A stretch of DNA of 17,641 bases from the NCBI GenBank assembly GCA_002297415.1, contig DBKZ01000056.1, forward strand, positions 1-17,641, given 5' to 3'. This DNA is from Ruminococcaceae bacterium UBA737. Lineage in GTDB: Bacteria; Bacillota; Clostridia; Oscillospirales; Acutalibacteraceae. How positions within the stretch are numbered: the first letter of the stretch is position 1; each line of letters begins with the position of its first letter. Of the stretch, positions 6,854 to 14,491 are shown piece after piece. A program made the translations under genes and the position numbers. The notes below the pieces were generated by a model that was given only the letters and a program-made list of their open reading frames with translations, was not told the origin of the DNA and did not search any database.

Positions 6854-9235
6854 TCACTGTTTTAAATAGTTTTGATTGTCGCAGACAAACTTGATTAAAG
6901 CATCCTGCTCACTAACCGTGGTAACGGTTGTCTTGTTTATTATTGTGCTGATAGCGTTATCGGTATCGGCTGCGCCGTTTTTGATTTCGGTTGCGGCAAT
7001 TACCTTTGCAACGCCTACAACAGAGCGATTGCCCTGTCCTAAAACAACATTTGTGTTTTCATTTGTATTGCCTGTATAAACCGTAACGGTGTTTCCGCTC
7101 TCATCGGCATAGGTTATATAACCTACTGCCGCAAAGCGGTAGCCTCTGAAAGAGGTCTCGCCCGAAACAGCGGCTGATTTTGCAACACTTACAAGATAGG
7201 TGTCGGGAACCTTTCCGTCAGATACCTCTTTTTGAGCCTGAATGGCTTTTAAGCTGTTCTTGCCGGTATAATCTGCGTTTATAATATCATAAGCACCGTT
7301 AAGCTTAGCGTTTGTGATTATATATGCGCCGTAAGCAACGGGGGTGTAGCCCTCGGGAGCCTTGCTTGCATTAGAAGTAATCTGGAAAGCAATATCTGCC
7401 TCGCCGTTTGCGATATCCTTGAACCTTACGCCGTCAAGCGTAGGAGCGGTTATGCCGCTTCCTGCCATTAAATATTCAATGCTTTCGATTTCGCCAAAGT
7501 TCCACACTTTACTCGAATAATCGTTGTTGTTATCATAGGGCGACCCGGAAACAGTCAGGCCGAAATCTGAAACATCTTCGGTATTCTTGATATAAGCCTT
7601 TGAAGTAAAGGTTATGCTGTGACCATCGGGATCAGAGATTGTAAATTTAAGAAAATATTTATCCTTAGCTTCGTTAAGAACATAATCAATCTTGGTTGTA
7701 ATTGTATTCGGAACATAAGTGCCGTCAACATAATTTCCTATTACGATTGCATTATCGCCTTCGGGATATTTTATCTTCCCGTCGAGAGGCCAACCACCAT
7801 CACTGTCGCTGGAATTTATTTTCATATATTTTCCGCGGATCGAATTTACACTCGATGAATATTTAGCAATAAGTTTTGTTCCTTCATCGCTCTTATAAGC
7901 AGGAATTTGGACCCAAAAATAACTGTTATCTCCGTTTGTATCCTTTAGCTTCTGAGCATATCTGAAATAAAGACCGGCGGCATGATTATTTGCGGTGTTA
8001 TCAGCAAATTTTGCCTTAATAACCATTGATTTCGGAGCAGTGCTGAGTCCGTTTGTAAGAGTTAACTGCTGTCCGATTGCGTTCATTTTAAAGCTGCCGT
8101 CAGAAACGGTGATTTTATTTGCTCCGCGTGCTGACCAAAGATCATCTACTTTATTTCCGCTTGAAACATCGGTATCGAAATACTGTCCGATTACCCCGTT
8201 TATAAGATTCTGCGCATAGGATTTATAAGCGGCAAATCTGTCGGCATTATAAACATCTGCGCTTTCAAGTATTGTCTGAAGCTTTGAATCAAGAGTCTTA
8301 AATTCTGCGGTGAAATTATTGATTTCATTGATTACGGTAGCCGCGTTTGCCTTTGTTATATCCGCAACAGAAGAAATACCTTTAAGTGTTGAATATTTGT
8401 TTGCTGTTTTTTCAACATCGGCAGTTGCGTCAATAGTTTTACTATAAGTTATTTTAAGGCTCGAAACCTGAATATTGCAGGATGTATCAAAAAACGCAAT
8501 TCCCGGATAAAGATAAAGATTTGCCGCATCCCGGCAGCGGATTGAGAAAAGATATTTTTCGTCGGTTCCTTCGCAGACATTATAAAATTTTCCTATGACA
8601 CCGTTTCGGTTATTACCAATAGAATATGTTTCAAATACAGCTTTTATAATGCTTGAAGCTGTAATCTCTTTGAGATTATCAGTATTAGGATCGCCTATGA
8701 GGGATTCTTGTTTTTCATTGAAAGCAGTTCCGACAGAATTTCCGTTAAGACCATTTTCCGACGAGTTTGCAAACATACGAGAGGTAGATGTTTCTTTAGT
8801 TCCATTTAAACTAACTGTAAAAACATTGTTATCACTTGACCTTAAAGCAACAGGGAAAGTCGCATAAATACTCTTATAAATTCCTGTTACTTCAACTTTT
8901 GAAATTTTGGAATAATCATATTCCTCACCTTTCTCATTAAGCGGTACAAAAACACCTGCCTGTTTTGCACTGCTTTTTCCGGTGATATTTATATATTCAG
9001 TATTAGAGAGGCTGTTGTTAACAACCGAAACCGAATAATCGGTATTATCAGGAAGAATTGTTCTTTTCCATTTGTCTGAACTGTTTCCGCTTGATTTAAT
9101 AGTCTCTTCAACAGTTTCTTCCTCATAGGTATAACTGTTTTCAGCCGATACGGTAGAAGGAATCAGGGAGAAGCTTGAAAAAACAAGAGAAAGCAGTAAA
9201 ACAGCACAAAGAGCTTTATTGAAAACTTTTTTCAT
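6854..9235 (-). CDS. Secreted multi-domain surface protein, jelly-roll-like modules, unknown function
   Basis: The 793-residue product starts at ATG 9235 behind GGAGGT and has a signal peptide (1-31, cleavage near VSA). Residues ~35-275 and ~355-595 look like beta-rich, LamG-like modules with alternating strands (for example FRYAQKLKD and YFLKFTISDPDGHSITF). Between them, ~276-350, is a helical segment of the type also seen in the dockerin, cohesin and GLUG proteins of this operon. The last ~200 residues form a separate domain (GVRFKDI, YTPVAYGAYII, FRGYRFAAVGYITYADESG). It resembles, from memory, an unnamed beta domain recurrent in clostridial surface proteins. There is no dockerin, sorting signal or membrane helix, so it may be free or held by partners. 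It lies 31 bases upstream of the dockerin gene. Polysaccharide binding is inferred from module type and context only. Confidence 0.85.
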   Translation of the reverse strand: MKKVFNKALCAVLLLSLVFSSFSLIPSTVSAENSYTYEEETVEETIKSSGNSSDKWKRTILPDNTDYSVSVVNNSLSNTEYINITGKSSAKQAGVFVPLNEKGEEYDYSKISKVEVTGIYKSIYATFPVALRSSDNNVFTVSLNGTKETSTSRMFANSSENGLNGNSVGTAFNEKQESLIGDPNTDNLKEITASSIIKAVFETYSIGNNRNGVIGKFYNVCEGTDEKYLFSIRCRDAANLYLYPGIAFFDTSCNIQVSSLKITYSKTIDATADVEKTANKYSTLKGISSVADITKANAATVINEINNFTAEFKTLDSKLQTILESADVYNADRFAAYKSYAQNLINGVIGQYFDTDVSSGNKVDDLWSARGANKITVSDGSFKMNAIGQQLTLTNGLSTAPKSMVIKAKFADNTANNHAAGLYFRYAQKLKDTNGDNSYFWVQIPAYKSDEGTKLIAKYSSSVNSIRGKYMKINSSDSDGGWPLDGKIKYPEGDNAIVIGNYVDGTYVPNTITTKIDYVLNEAKDKYFLKFTISDPDGHSITFTSKAYIKNTEDVSDFGLTVSGSPYDNNNDYSSKVWNFGEIESIEYLMAGSGITAPTLDGVRFKDIANGEADIAFQITSNASKAPEGYTPVAYGAYIITNAKLNGAYDIINADYTGKNSLKAIQAQKEVSDGKVPDTYLVSVAKSAAVSGETSFRGYRFAAVGYITYADESGNTVTVYTGNTNENTNVVLGQGNRSVVGVAKVIAATEIKNGAADTDNAISTIINKTTVTTVSEQDALIKFVCDNQNYLKQ

Positions 9236-9256
9236 TTTTTATTACCTCCGTTTGAT

Positions 9257-10819
9257 TTAATAAAGTGATTTATTGTATTTTTTCGAAAAATCTTCGGCAT
9301 ATTTCGGGATTTCTTGATCCCAGTTTCCGCCGATGAAATTATCATAGTCTCCGCCTATCGGGTCATCAAGCTTTACAACGATGATATTATCAAAGAAAAT
9401 ATCTATAGAATCGCTTGATGTTATCGAAAGTCCGCCTGTTGCGGGAACTATTGTATTATTGTCCGTAAGAACCTGTGTGTTCGCATTGTTTACCTTAAAG
9501 GTCAGAAGCGAATCGTCATAGAAAACCTTAAGGGTATTATCTATAACATCCACTCGGACATTATGGGTCTTGAAATCGAAATAGGACGGAACCTCTGCTT
9601 TGCCGAGAAGCTGAGTAGTATAGCTTCTGAACATTCTCCTTATCTCGACATAACAAGTCGTATCCTTAGTCTTGGTATCATAAGAAGAGGTGAATTTAAG
9701 CTCATAGCCGTACCTTCCGGTCGACTCTATGGTCTTACTTCTTACAACAAAGGTAAAGTAATCATTGTCTCTCGGGTCGGTATCGCTTGTAATTCTGAAA
9801 TCCATTGAAGCGGAATAATCGGTCCACTTACTGTCTCCGACATAATCCGCAGCATTTATCATTGAATTATGCTTAAGCCGGTTTCCGTTTTCCTCGGTTT
9901 CAATTTCACCCTTAAAATTCTTCCAGACAGGCTTATCGGGAGTTTTGCCGTCTCGCTCGGAAAGCTTATTATCGGTAAATGTCTCATAGAGAAGACAGTT
10001 ATCAGGCATCGGAGCGTCCTCCCAATTTGTTTTTTCCTCCTCGCTTGATGAAGCGGAGGACGAAGAGGACGGATCCTCTGAATACTCGCCCGAGCCTACA
10101 GCTTTAAATCCGCTGAATTTTGCAAGCACCGGATTATCCTTATCGGAAGAGTGAACCGCAAGACCTGCAAGGAAGGGACCGTTCCAATTCATTTTAACCG
10201 TTTTGAAGGCTATCCAGCCGAGCCCGTCAAGCTTATAGGAGCAGACATATCTGTCGCCTGTTTTTTCTATCTTTAAGCCTGTGATATCGGTAGGAGTAGC
10301 GCCTGAAGCAGTATAAGCTGTTCCCTCGCCCTTACCTTTTCTGCAAAGCACGCCGATATTCCCCTCTCTTACATGCACAAGCACCGACGGAGAAGCAGGG
10401 TCAAGACTTCCTCTGATCATAACGCCTGCAGAAGCTGTGAAATATTTAGTCGCATCTCCGGCGGCGGTAAACGAAGTAAGGTCGGTTTCAACGGTTAATT
10501 TATCTGTTTTGGCACTGCCTATTTCGTATTTACGGTATGCGATATAAAGGTCATCCTTTTTATCCCATGCAACATAGGCATTGGTTTCCATCGTATATTT
10601 CCCGCTGTCCTGAGTTCCTTTTCCGTAAGGCGTGTACTCCTGAACATTATAAGAGGTTTCGATATCACTGTTGATTATCTCAAACTTAAGCTCGGGGTTT
10701 TCCTCGTTATATTCAACAGCCTTAGCTTTATTCGGAACGAAAATCACGACTGCCGCAGAAATTATACAAAGGCATAGCAGCAATGCCGCATACTTTTTAC
10801 TTTTTAAAAACTGTTTCAA
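9257..10819 (-). CDS. Secreted protein with two concanavalin-like (LamG/DUF1080-like) modules
   Basis: The 520-residue product starts at TTG 10819, with GAGGTG eight bases upstream and lying inside the 3' end of the cohesin gene, which stops six bases earlier. The N-terminus is a signal peptide (1-34, with a long hydrophobic stretch YAALLLCLCIISAAVVIFV). Module 1 covers ~45-240 and module 2 ~278-492. They are joined by a Ser/Glu-rich linker (PSSSSSASSSEEEK, ~250-265). Module 2 has the pattern of a concanavalin A-like fold: YETFTDNKLS, SASMDFRITSD, FFDNIIVVKL. Such domains usually bind glycans and some DUF1080 members cleave sugars, but no catalytic motif is evident. It ends in a basic and aromatic tail, KKYNKSLY, with no anchor. 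A glycan-binding accessory role is inferred. Confidence 0.85.
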   Translation of the reverse strand: MKQFLKSKKYAALLLCLCIISAAVVIFVPNKAKAVEYNEENPELKFEIINSDIETSYNVQEYTPYGKGTQDSGKYTMETNAYVAWDKKDDLYIAYRKYEIGSAKTDKLTVETDLTSFTAAGDATKYFTASAGVMIRGSLDPASPSVLVHVREGNIGVLCRKGKGEGTAYTASGATPTDITGLKIEKTGDRYVCSYKLDGLGWIAFKTVKMNWNGPFLAGLAVHSSDKDNPVLAKFSGFKAVGSGEYSEDPSSSSSASSSEEEKTNWEDAPMPDNCLLYETFTDNKLSERDGKTPDKPVWKNFKGEIETEENGNRLKHNSMINAADYVGDSKWTDYSASMDFRITSDTDPRDNDYFTFVVRSKTIESTGRYGYELKFTSSYDTKTKDTTCYVEIRRMFRSYTTQLLGKAEVPSYFDFKTHNVRVDVIDNTLKVFYDDSLLTFKVNNANTQVLTDNNTIVPATGGLSITSSDSIDIFFDNIIVVKLDDPIGGDYDNFIGGNWDQEIPKYAEDFSKKYNKSLY

Positions 10820-10825
10820 CTGATT

Positions 10826-12439
10826 TCACCTCTTTTCACTGCGTGTTTTAAGATAGAGAACATAAAATACGGAATTAAGGATTATCAGGAGAAGTCCTGA
10901 GCCCAAAAGCCACCAGACAACCGGAGAAAGTCCCGGAACCAGAGCGTTCAGCATTACAGATACCTTACCCTTTTGCTGATTTGAAGTATCTGTGACCGAA
11001 TTATCGGCGGACGGCTTTTCAACCGTTTTTTCGATAATTTTTTCAACAGTGACGGTTTCGGTTTCCTTATCCTGATCGACTGTCGCATTCTCAGCCGCCG
11101 TCATAAGAGCACTCAGGTGCGACTCTGCGTTCGGGAGAAGCTTTTTGGCGCCGTCGCTGAGTAGGCTGTAGGCATAAGCCGCAACAGCGATATCGGGCAG
11201 TTCATCAAGAGTGGCGTCCTCGGGTTTCATACCTAATATCCAGCCGTATTTCGTCTGGAAGGCTTCTGCCTCATCCTTAGACGGGTCCTTTATCTCCTCT
11301 TCTTTTGCCTTAAGCTCAATCGCTCTTCTATAATACTTTGTTACAAGAGCGATTTCATTTGCGGCAATCTCAGAAAACTTTGAGTTCATATCCTCATAGT
11401 TTTTAAGCTCATTAAGTGCGGTATAGAAAGCTTCATAATAATTAGCCTCTATATCCTCATACTTAATTTTAAGAAGATTTCCGTAATTGTTTTTGAATTC
11501 ATTCAAAAAATCCTGAGCTTCTTTTAAAAGAGCCTTTTGTTCTTCCTCAGTCTTTTTTAAATCCTCGATCTTGGTTTTAAGGGAGTTAAGGAGATTTTTT
11601 TCATTAACTACCCTTATTTTCGCGTCCGGAGAAAGGACGCTCCATGCCGCCAAGGCATTTGAAATTTTTTCTTCATCGGCAATAGTTACTGTATCGGCCG
11701 TTTTAGAAAGAATTTCGCTGTTTTCGGTTTTAAATTTCTTTGCCTCTTTAATCGCTTCATTCTCGCCCGCCTTAAGGGAGTTATACCTTATTTCGGCGGC
11801 GGTGAGAACCGCATAATTTGTGACAGCCTGTTTTTCGCCGTAAGTAAGCTTATTATAAGCGGCACGGGCGGTGTCAATCTTCTGTTTACACTCGTCCGTA
11901 AGAGTAACGGTACCGATAGCGGAGATTTTTTCTACAGTCTCCTTTACGGCTCCGTTATCCATGATATCGGGACCGGGGTCTAAAACGATTGCTTTGCTTA
12001 AAATGTTGGTAAAGGCAGCGTCGTTTTTAAACATTTCCTTAACCTTAATCTTAAGCGATTCGGTGCTTTTAATAACCCTGAATCTGTAAGAAACGATATC
12101 TCCGCTCACCGTTCCCCCGTCATACGAGGTGTAAAGAAGCGAAACCCTGCCTGAGGCCGAAGAGTCGGCATTGAAATCATCCTTCTTCATAGTACTGCAC
12201 AAAAGCTTTCTTGAGCCGTCTATAAAGCTAAGCTGCTTAGCATTGAATTCAAGCGAAATATTAAGTCCGCCGACATTCTTATATGTACCCTCAACACCTA
12301 CGGTAATGGTTATCGTATCGCCGAGCTTTCCGCTTAAATCCTTACAGTAGAACTTAGGCTCTGCCGCAGCAGAGGCAGGCAGTGCAAAAACCGAAGCCAA
12401 AAGACAAAGCACTGCCAGAAGGCTTACCGTTTTTTTCAA
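10826..12439 (-). CDS. Membrane-anchored cohesin-domain surface protein
   Basis: Probably the cell-surface receptor for the operon's dockerin protein. TTG 12439 is preferred as the start because AAAGGAGGG sits six bases upstream and the product then begins MKKTVSLLAVLCLL, a typical signal peptide. A longer GTG start at 12457 would overlap the previous stop but would put this ribosome site inside the gene. Residues ~27-159 fit a cohesin: GKLGDTITITVGVEG, GGLNISLEFNAKQLSFIDG, VSYRFRVI. Residues ~165-470 are helical and include the segment RAAYNKLTYGEKQAVTNYAVL, of a type common in clostridial surface proteins. A Thr/Glu-rich stretch, one membrane helix (~505-530, VVWWLLGSGLLLIILNSVFYVLYL) and the basic tail KTRSEKR follow. 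Anchoring is by membrane helix, with no LPXTG. Only one cohesin is present, so this is a simple anchor and not a scaffoldin array. Confidence 0.88.
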   Translation of the reverse strand: MKKTVSLLAVLCLLASVFALPASAAAEPKFYCKDLSGKLGDTITITVGVEGTYKNVGGLNISLEFNAKQLSFIDGSRKLLCSTMKKDDFNADSSASGRVSLLYTSYDGGTVSGDIVSYRFRVIKSTESLKIKVKEMFKNDAAFTNILSKAIVLDPGPDIMDNGAVKETVEKISAIGTVTLTDECKQKIDTARAAYNKLTYGEKQAVTNYAVLTAAEIRYNSLKAGENEAIKEAKKFKTENSEILSKTADTVTIADEEKISNALAAWSVLSPDAKIRVVNEKNLLNSLKTKIEDLKKTEEEQKALLKEAQDFLNEFKNNYGNLLKIKYEDIEANYYEAFYTALNELKNYEDMNSKFSEIAANEIALVTKYYRRAIELKAKEEEIKDPSKDEAEAFQTKYGWILGMKPEDATLDELPDIAVAAYAYSLLSDGAKKLLPNAESHLSALMTAAENATVDQDKETETVTVEKIIEKTVEKPSADNSVTDTSNQQKGKVSVMLNALVPGLSPVVWWLLGSGLLLIILNSVFYVLYLKTRSEKR

Positions 12440-12445
12440 TATTTT

Positions 12446-12454
12446 CCCTCCTTT
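12446..12454 (-). promoter_or_regulatory. Ribosome binding site that decides the cohesin gene start
   Basis: AAAGGAGGG on the minus strand is six bases before TTG 12439. It lies inside the reading frame if GTG 12457 is taken as start, and no comparable site precedes that GTG. The TTG start is therefore preferred. Confidence 0.7.
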
Positions 12455-14106
12455 CACTGATCTTTTAGAATTTTCAACTTTTCCTCTTTTGGTTTCATGA
12501 TTTTTTTAATAACCAAAACCGCAAGGGTTACAGCCGTTCCCAAGAGGGCTGTATTTATAACCACAAGCAAAATAATAAGTATCTTTTCTGCGGAAGAGGC
12601 GCTTGCGTTTACAGTCTGGTCGACAATCTGAACATCCTGCATTGCCTTTGCCTTTTCATAGACAGCTTTTACCTTTTTTATTCTGCTTGAGTTAAACATT
12701 TTTTGAACATCTTCGGGAAGTGAATTAAACTGCTCGCAGACCTTCAGCGCCGCTTTGCTGTTTTTAGCGGTAATCTTATCCGCTGAGGGGAGCTTATCTA
12801 TTGCCTCCGTCAGATCCTTTATAACGATTACGACAGCCGAATCATAAAGCGTATTCATAAGCGTTAAATCGGACGCCTGTACCTTTGCGGATTCTTCAGC
12901 CGACATATTCGCATAATCGGTTTTTAAAGCTATGATACCGAGCGCCTCGTCAAGGCTCCAGCCCTTTATCTGTGAAGCCTCATATTCAAGAAGCTTTTTC
13001 GAAAACTCCTCCGCGGTCATTTTTGACGCGGCTGCGGTTTCGGTGCCGGAATCGGTCTGAGATTCAGTTTTAGTGTCCGTTCCGCCGTTCGTTGCAGAAT
13101 TGTTTGCCTGAGCCGTATTGCTGAGTGCATGCGGAACATATTTTGCAAGATTTGTTATTTTAGTTACGCCGATATTTATCGGTGACATCTGACAGTTGTT
13201 AAGCTTACTTCCGGTGCCGTCGTCCTCGCCGCCAAAGCTGCAGGACGGTGTCACGCTTCCCGAAAAATAGCAATTTTCGGCGGAAGAAGCCTTTCCGATT
13301 GCCGCAAAGGCGCTCGGAGAAAGATTTCTTGTTGCATTGACGCTTCCCTCAAAGAAACAATTTTTAATGCTTGAATTTGTTTCGATTGAGCCCGCAAAGC
13401 CGCCGACGCACCATTTTCCGCTTGAAACAACCTCACCGGTTGCATAGCATTTAGTTACATTACAGGATTTCAAAACGCCCGCGAAAAGACCTGCCGCTCC
13501 GTTTGCATTGATTTTTCCCTGTACGGCACAGCCCTCAAATGTACTGTTAAGAGCGTAACCGACAAGAAGTCCTACGCCCTGCTGATCGATACCCTTATTA
13601 AAGGTATAGTCGGAATTCTGCCAGCTTTCGCCGATAATACCGCCCGACGCGGTGCCGTCGATTACAAGAATGTTTTTTATCGTTGCATTATTGGTTGCTC
13701 TGAAAATGCCGATTTCCCATTTATTGGTCTTATCATTTTTATAAGCCGCATTCTGCTGAGCAAGTGAATTAAAGGTTACACCCTTTAAATTCACATTTTT
13801 AATCGCATATTTCGGAGTGCCGTCGGAATCGGTGTCGCATGTAAAGCTTCCTGTAAAAGGAGTTGCGAGACAGCCGATAGGCTCGAAATTAACGCCGCTT
13901 AAATCAATCGTATTATTAAGCTTATAGTGCGCGGAAAGCTTATCGGAAATTCCCATAAGCTGCTGAGCGGTTTCAACGAGATAGGGGCTTGATTTTGTAC
14001 CCTTTCCCTCATAGCTTACTGCGCTTACCCTCGTTATCGGAATTGCGGCAAAAAGAAGAATCGCCGCAAGAGCCGAGGACAAAACGCCCGATATTTTTTT
14101 CTTCAA
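12454..14106 (-). CDS. Membrane-anchored GLUG-repeat surface protein
   Basis: The 550-residue product starts at TTG 14106 behind AAGGAGG, which overlaps the stop of the small lipoprotein gene. It has a signal peptide (1-29, cleavage near VSA). Residues ~32-300 form a repetitive beta region whose core matches GLUG-type repeats: VGLLVGYALNSTFEGCAVQG, GGFAGSIETNSSIKNCFFEGS, AENCYFSGSV. Such repeats usually build a beta-helix-like surface or adhesive domain. A Thr/Ser/Asn-rich linker (~305-355), a helical stalk (~360-500, with KLPSADKITAKNSKAAL), one membrane helix (~505-535) and the basic tail KKIMKPKEEKLKILKDQ follow. The layout of adhesive head, helical stalk, membrane helix and basic tail matches the cohesin protein encoded next. 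No catalytic motif is visible. Glycan or cell binding is inferred. Confidence 0.87.
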   Translation of the reverse strand: MKKKISGVLSSALAAILLFAAIPITRVSAVSYEGKGTKSSPYLVETAQQLMGISDKLSAHYKLNNTIDLSGVNFEPIGCLATPFTGSFTCDTDSDGTPKYAIKNVNLKGVTFNSLAQQNAAYKNDKTNKWEIGIFRATNNATIKNILVIDGTASGGIIGESWQNSDYTFNKGIDQQGVGLLVGYALNSTFEGCAVQGKINANGAAGLFAGVLKSCNVTKCYATGEVVSSGKWCVGGFAGSIETNSSIKNCFFEGSVNATRNLSPSAFAAIGKASSAENCYFSGSVTPSCSFGGEDDGTGSKLNNCQMSPINIGVTKITNLAKYVPHALSNTAQANNSATNGGTDTKTESQTDSGTETAAASKMTAEEFSKKLLEYEASQIKGWSLDEALGIIALKTDYANMSAEESAKVQASDLTLMNTLYDSAVVIVIKDLTEAIDKLPSADKITAKNSKAALKVCEQFNSLPEDVQKMFNSSRIKKVKAVYEKAKAMQDVQIVDQTVNASASSAEKILIILLVVINTALLGTAVTLAVLVIKKIMKPKEEKLKILKDQ

Positions 14107-14118
14107 GTTTTTTCCTCC

Positions 14119-14481
14119 TTACCACACGCCGTCCACATAACCGTCGGTATTATCGGTTATGAGCTCGGCATTTTTATCTCCGGTATCTGAGCTTGCTGAT
14201 GAAGGCTGCAAGGCGGAGGATACTCCGCCGCCTGTCTTATCAGAAGAATTTGCTTTCGAACCGGAATTTTTATCCGCTCCGCTTTTTATATCGGAGCCGT
14301 TTTTGTTTTCCGTGCCCTGTGAAGATTTTTCATCGCCTTTTGAGCTGTCGGAGCTTTTAATATCGGATTTTTCCGAAGAGGAATAAGAAGCGCCCGTTTT
14401 ATCGGTCTTGTTTTTCTTGCACCCCGCAAAAAGCGAAGCAAGCATTAAAACACAAAATACCGAAGCTAACAATCTTCTCAT
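14119..14481 (-). CDS. Small low-complexity lipoprotein ending in GYVDGVW
   Basis: A 120-residue product starting at ATG 14481 behind AGGAG, which overlaps the stop of the solute-binding protein gene. The signal peptide ends in the lipobox LFAGC, with Cys21 to be lipidated. The mature part is about 80 residues of Ser, Lys, Asp, Gly and Asn with no predicted fold, and then the tail AELITDNTDGYVDGVW. The same final motif ends the dockerin protein. The architecture is a lipid anchor, a flexible tether and a conserved C-terminal peptide, as if to display the tail at the outer membrane face. It lies between transporter and surface genes, 12 bases before the GLUG gene. It resembles no family I know. 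Confidence 0.82.
   Translation of the reverse strand: MRRLLASVFCVLMLASLFAGCKKNKTDKTGASYSSSEKSDIKSSDSSKGDEKSSQGTENKNGSDIKSGADKNSGSKANSSDKTGGGVSSALQPSSASSDTGDKNAELITDNTDGYVDGVW
14122..14142 (-). other. C-terminal motif GYVDGVW, copy in the small lipoprotein
   Basis: The last seven codons encode G-Y-V-D-G-V-W before TAA. It matches the end of the dockerin protein (1969-1989), whereas the rest of the two proteins shares only Ser-rich linker composition. Confidence 0.8.
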
Positions 14482-14491
14482 TTTAATTCTC

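Noticed and set aside
6842..6859. Small inverted repeat CAGTG/CACTG between the 793-residue gene and the dockerin gene
   Set aside because: Only five base pairs with an eight-base loop overlapping the stop codon and no T-tract after it. Too weak to call an attenuator or terminator.
12455..12457. GTG start of the cohesin gene overlapping the previous stop
   Set aside because: It has no ribosome site upstream and would bury a very good AAAGGAGGG inside the gene. TTG 12439 is preferred, though coupling through the GTGA overlap cannot be fully excluded.
13251..13445. Minus-strand open frame inside the GLUG gene
   Set aside because: An alternate-frame shadow of a repetitive coding region; no independent support.
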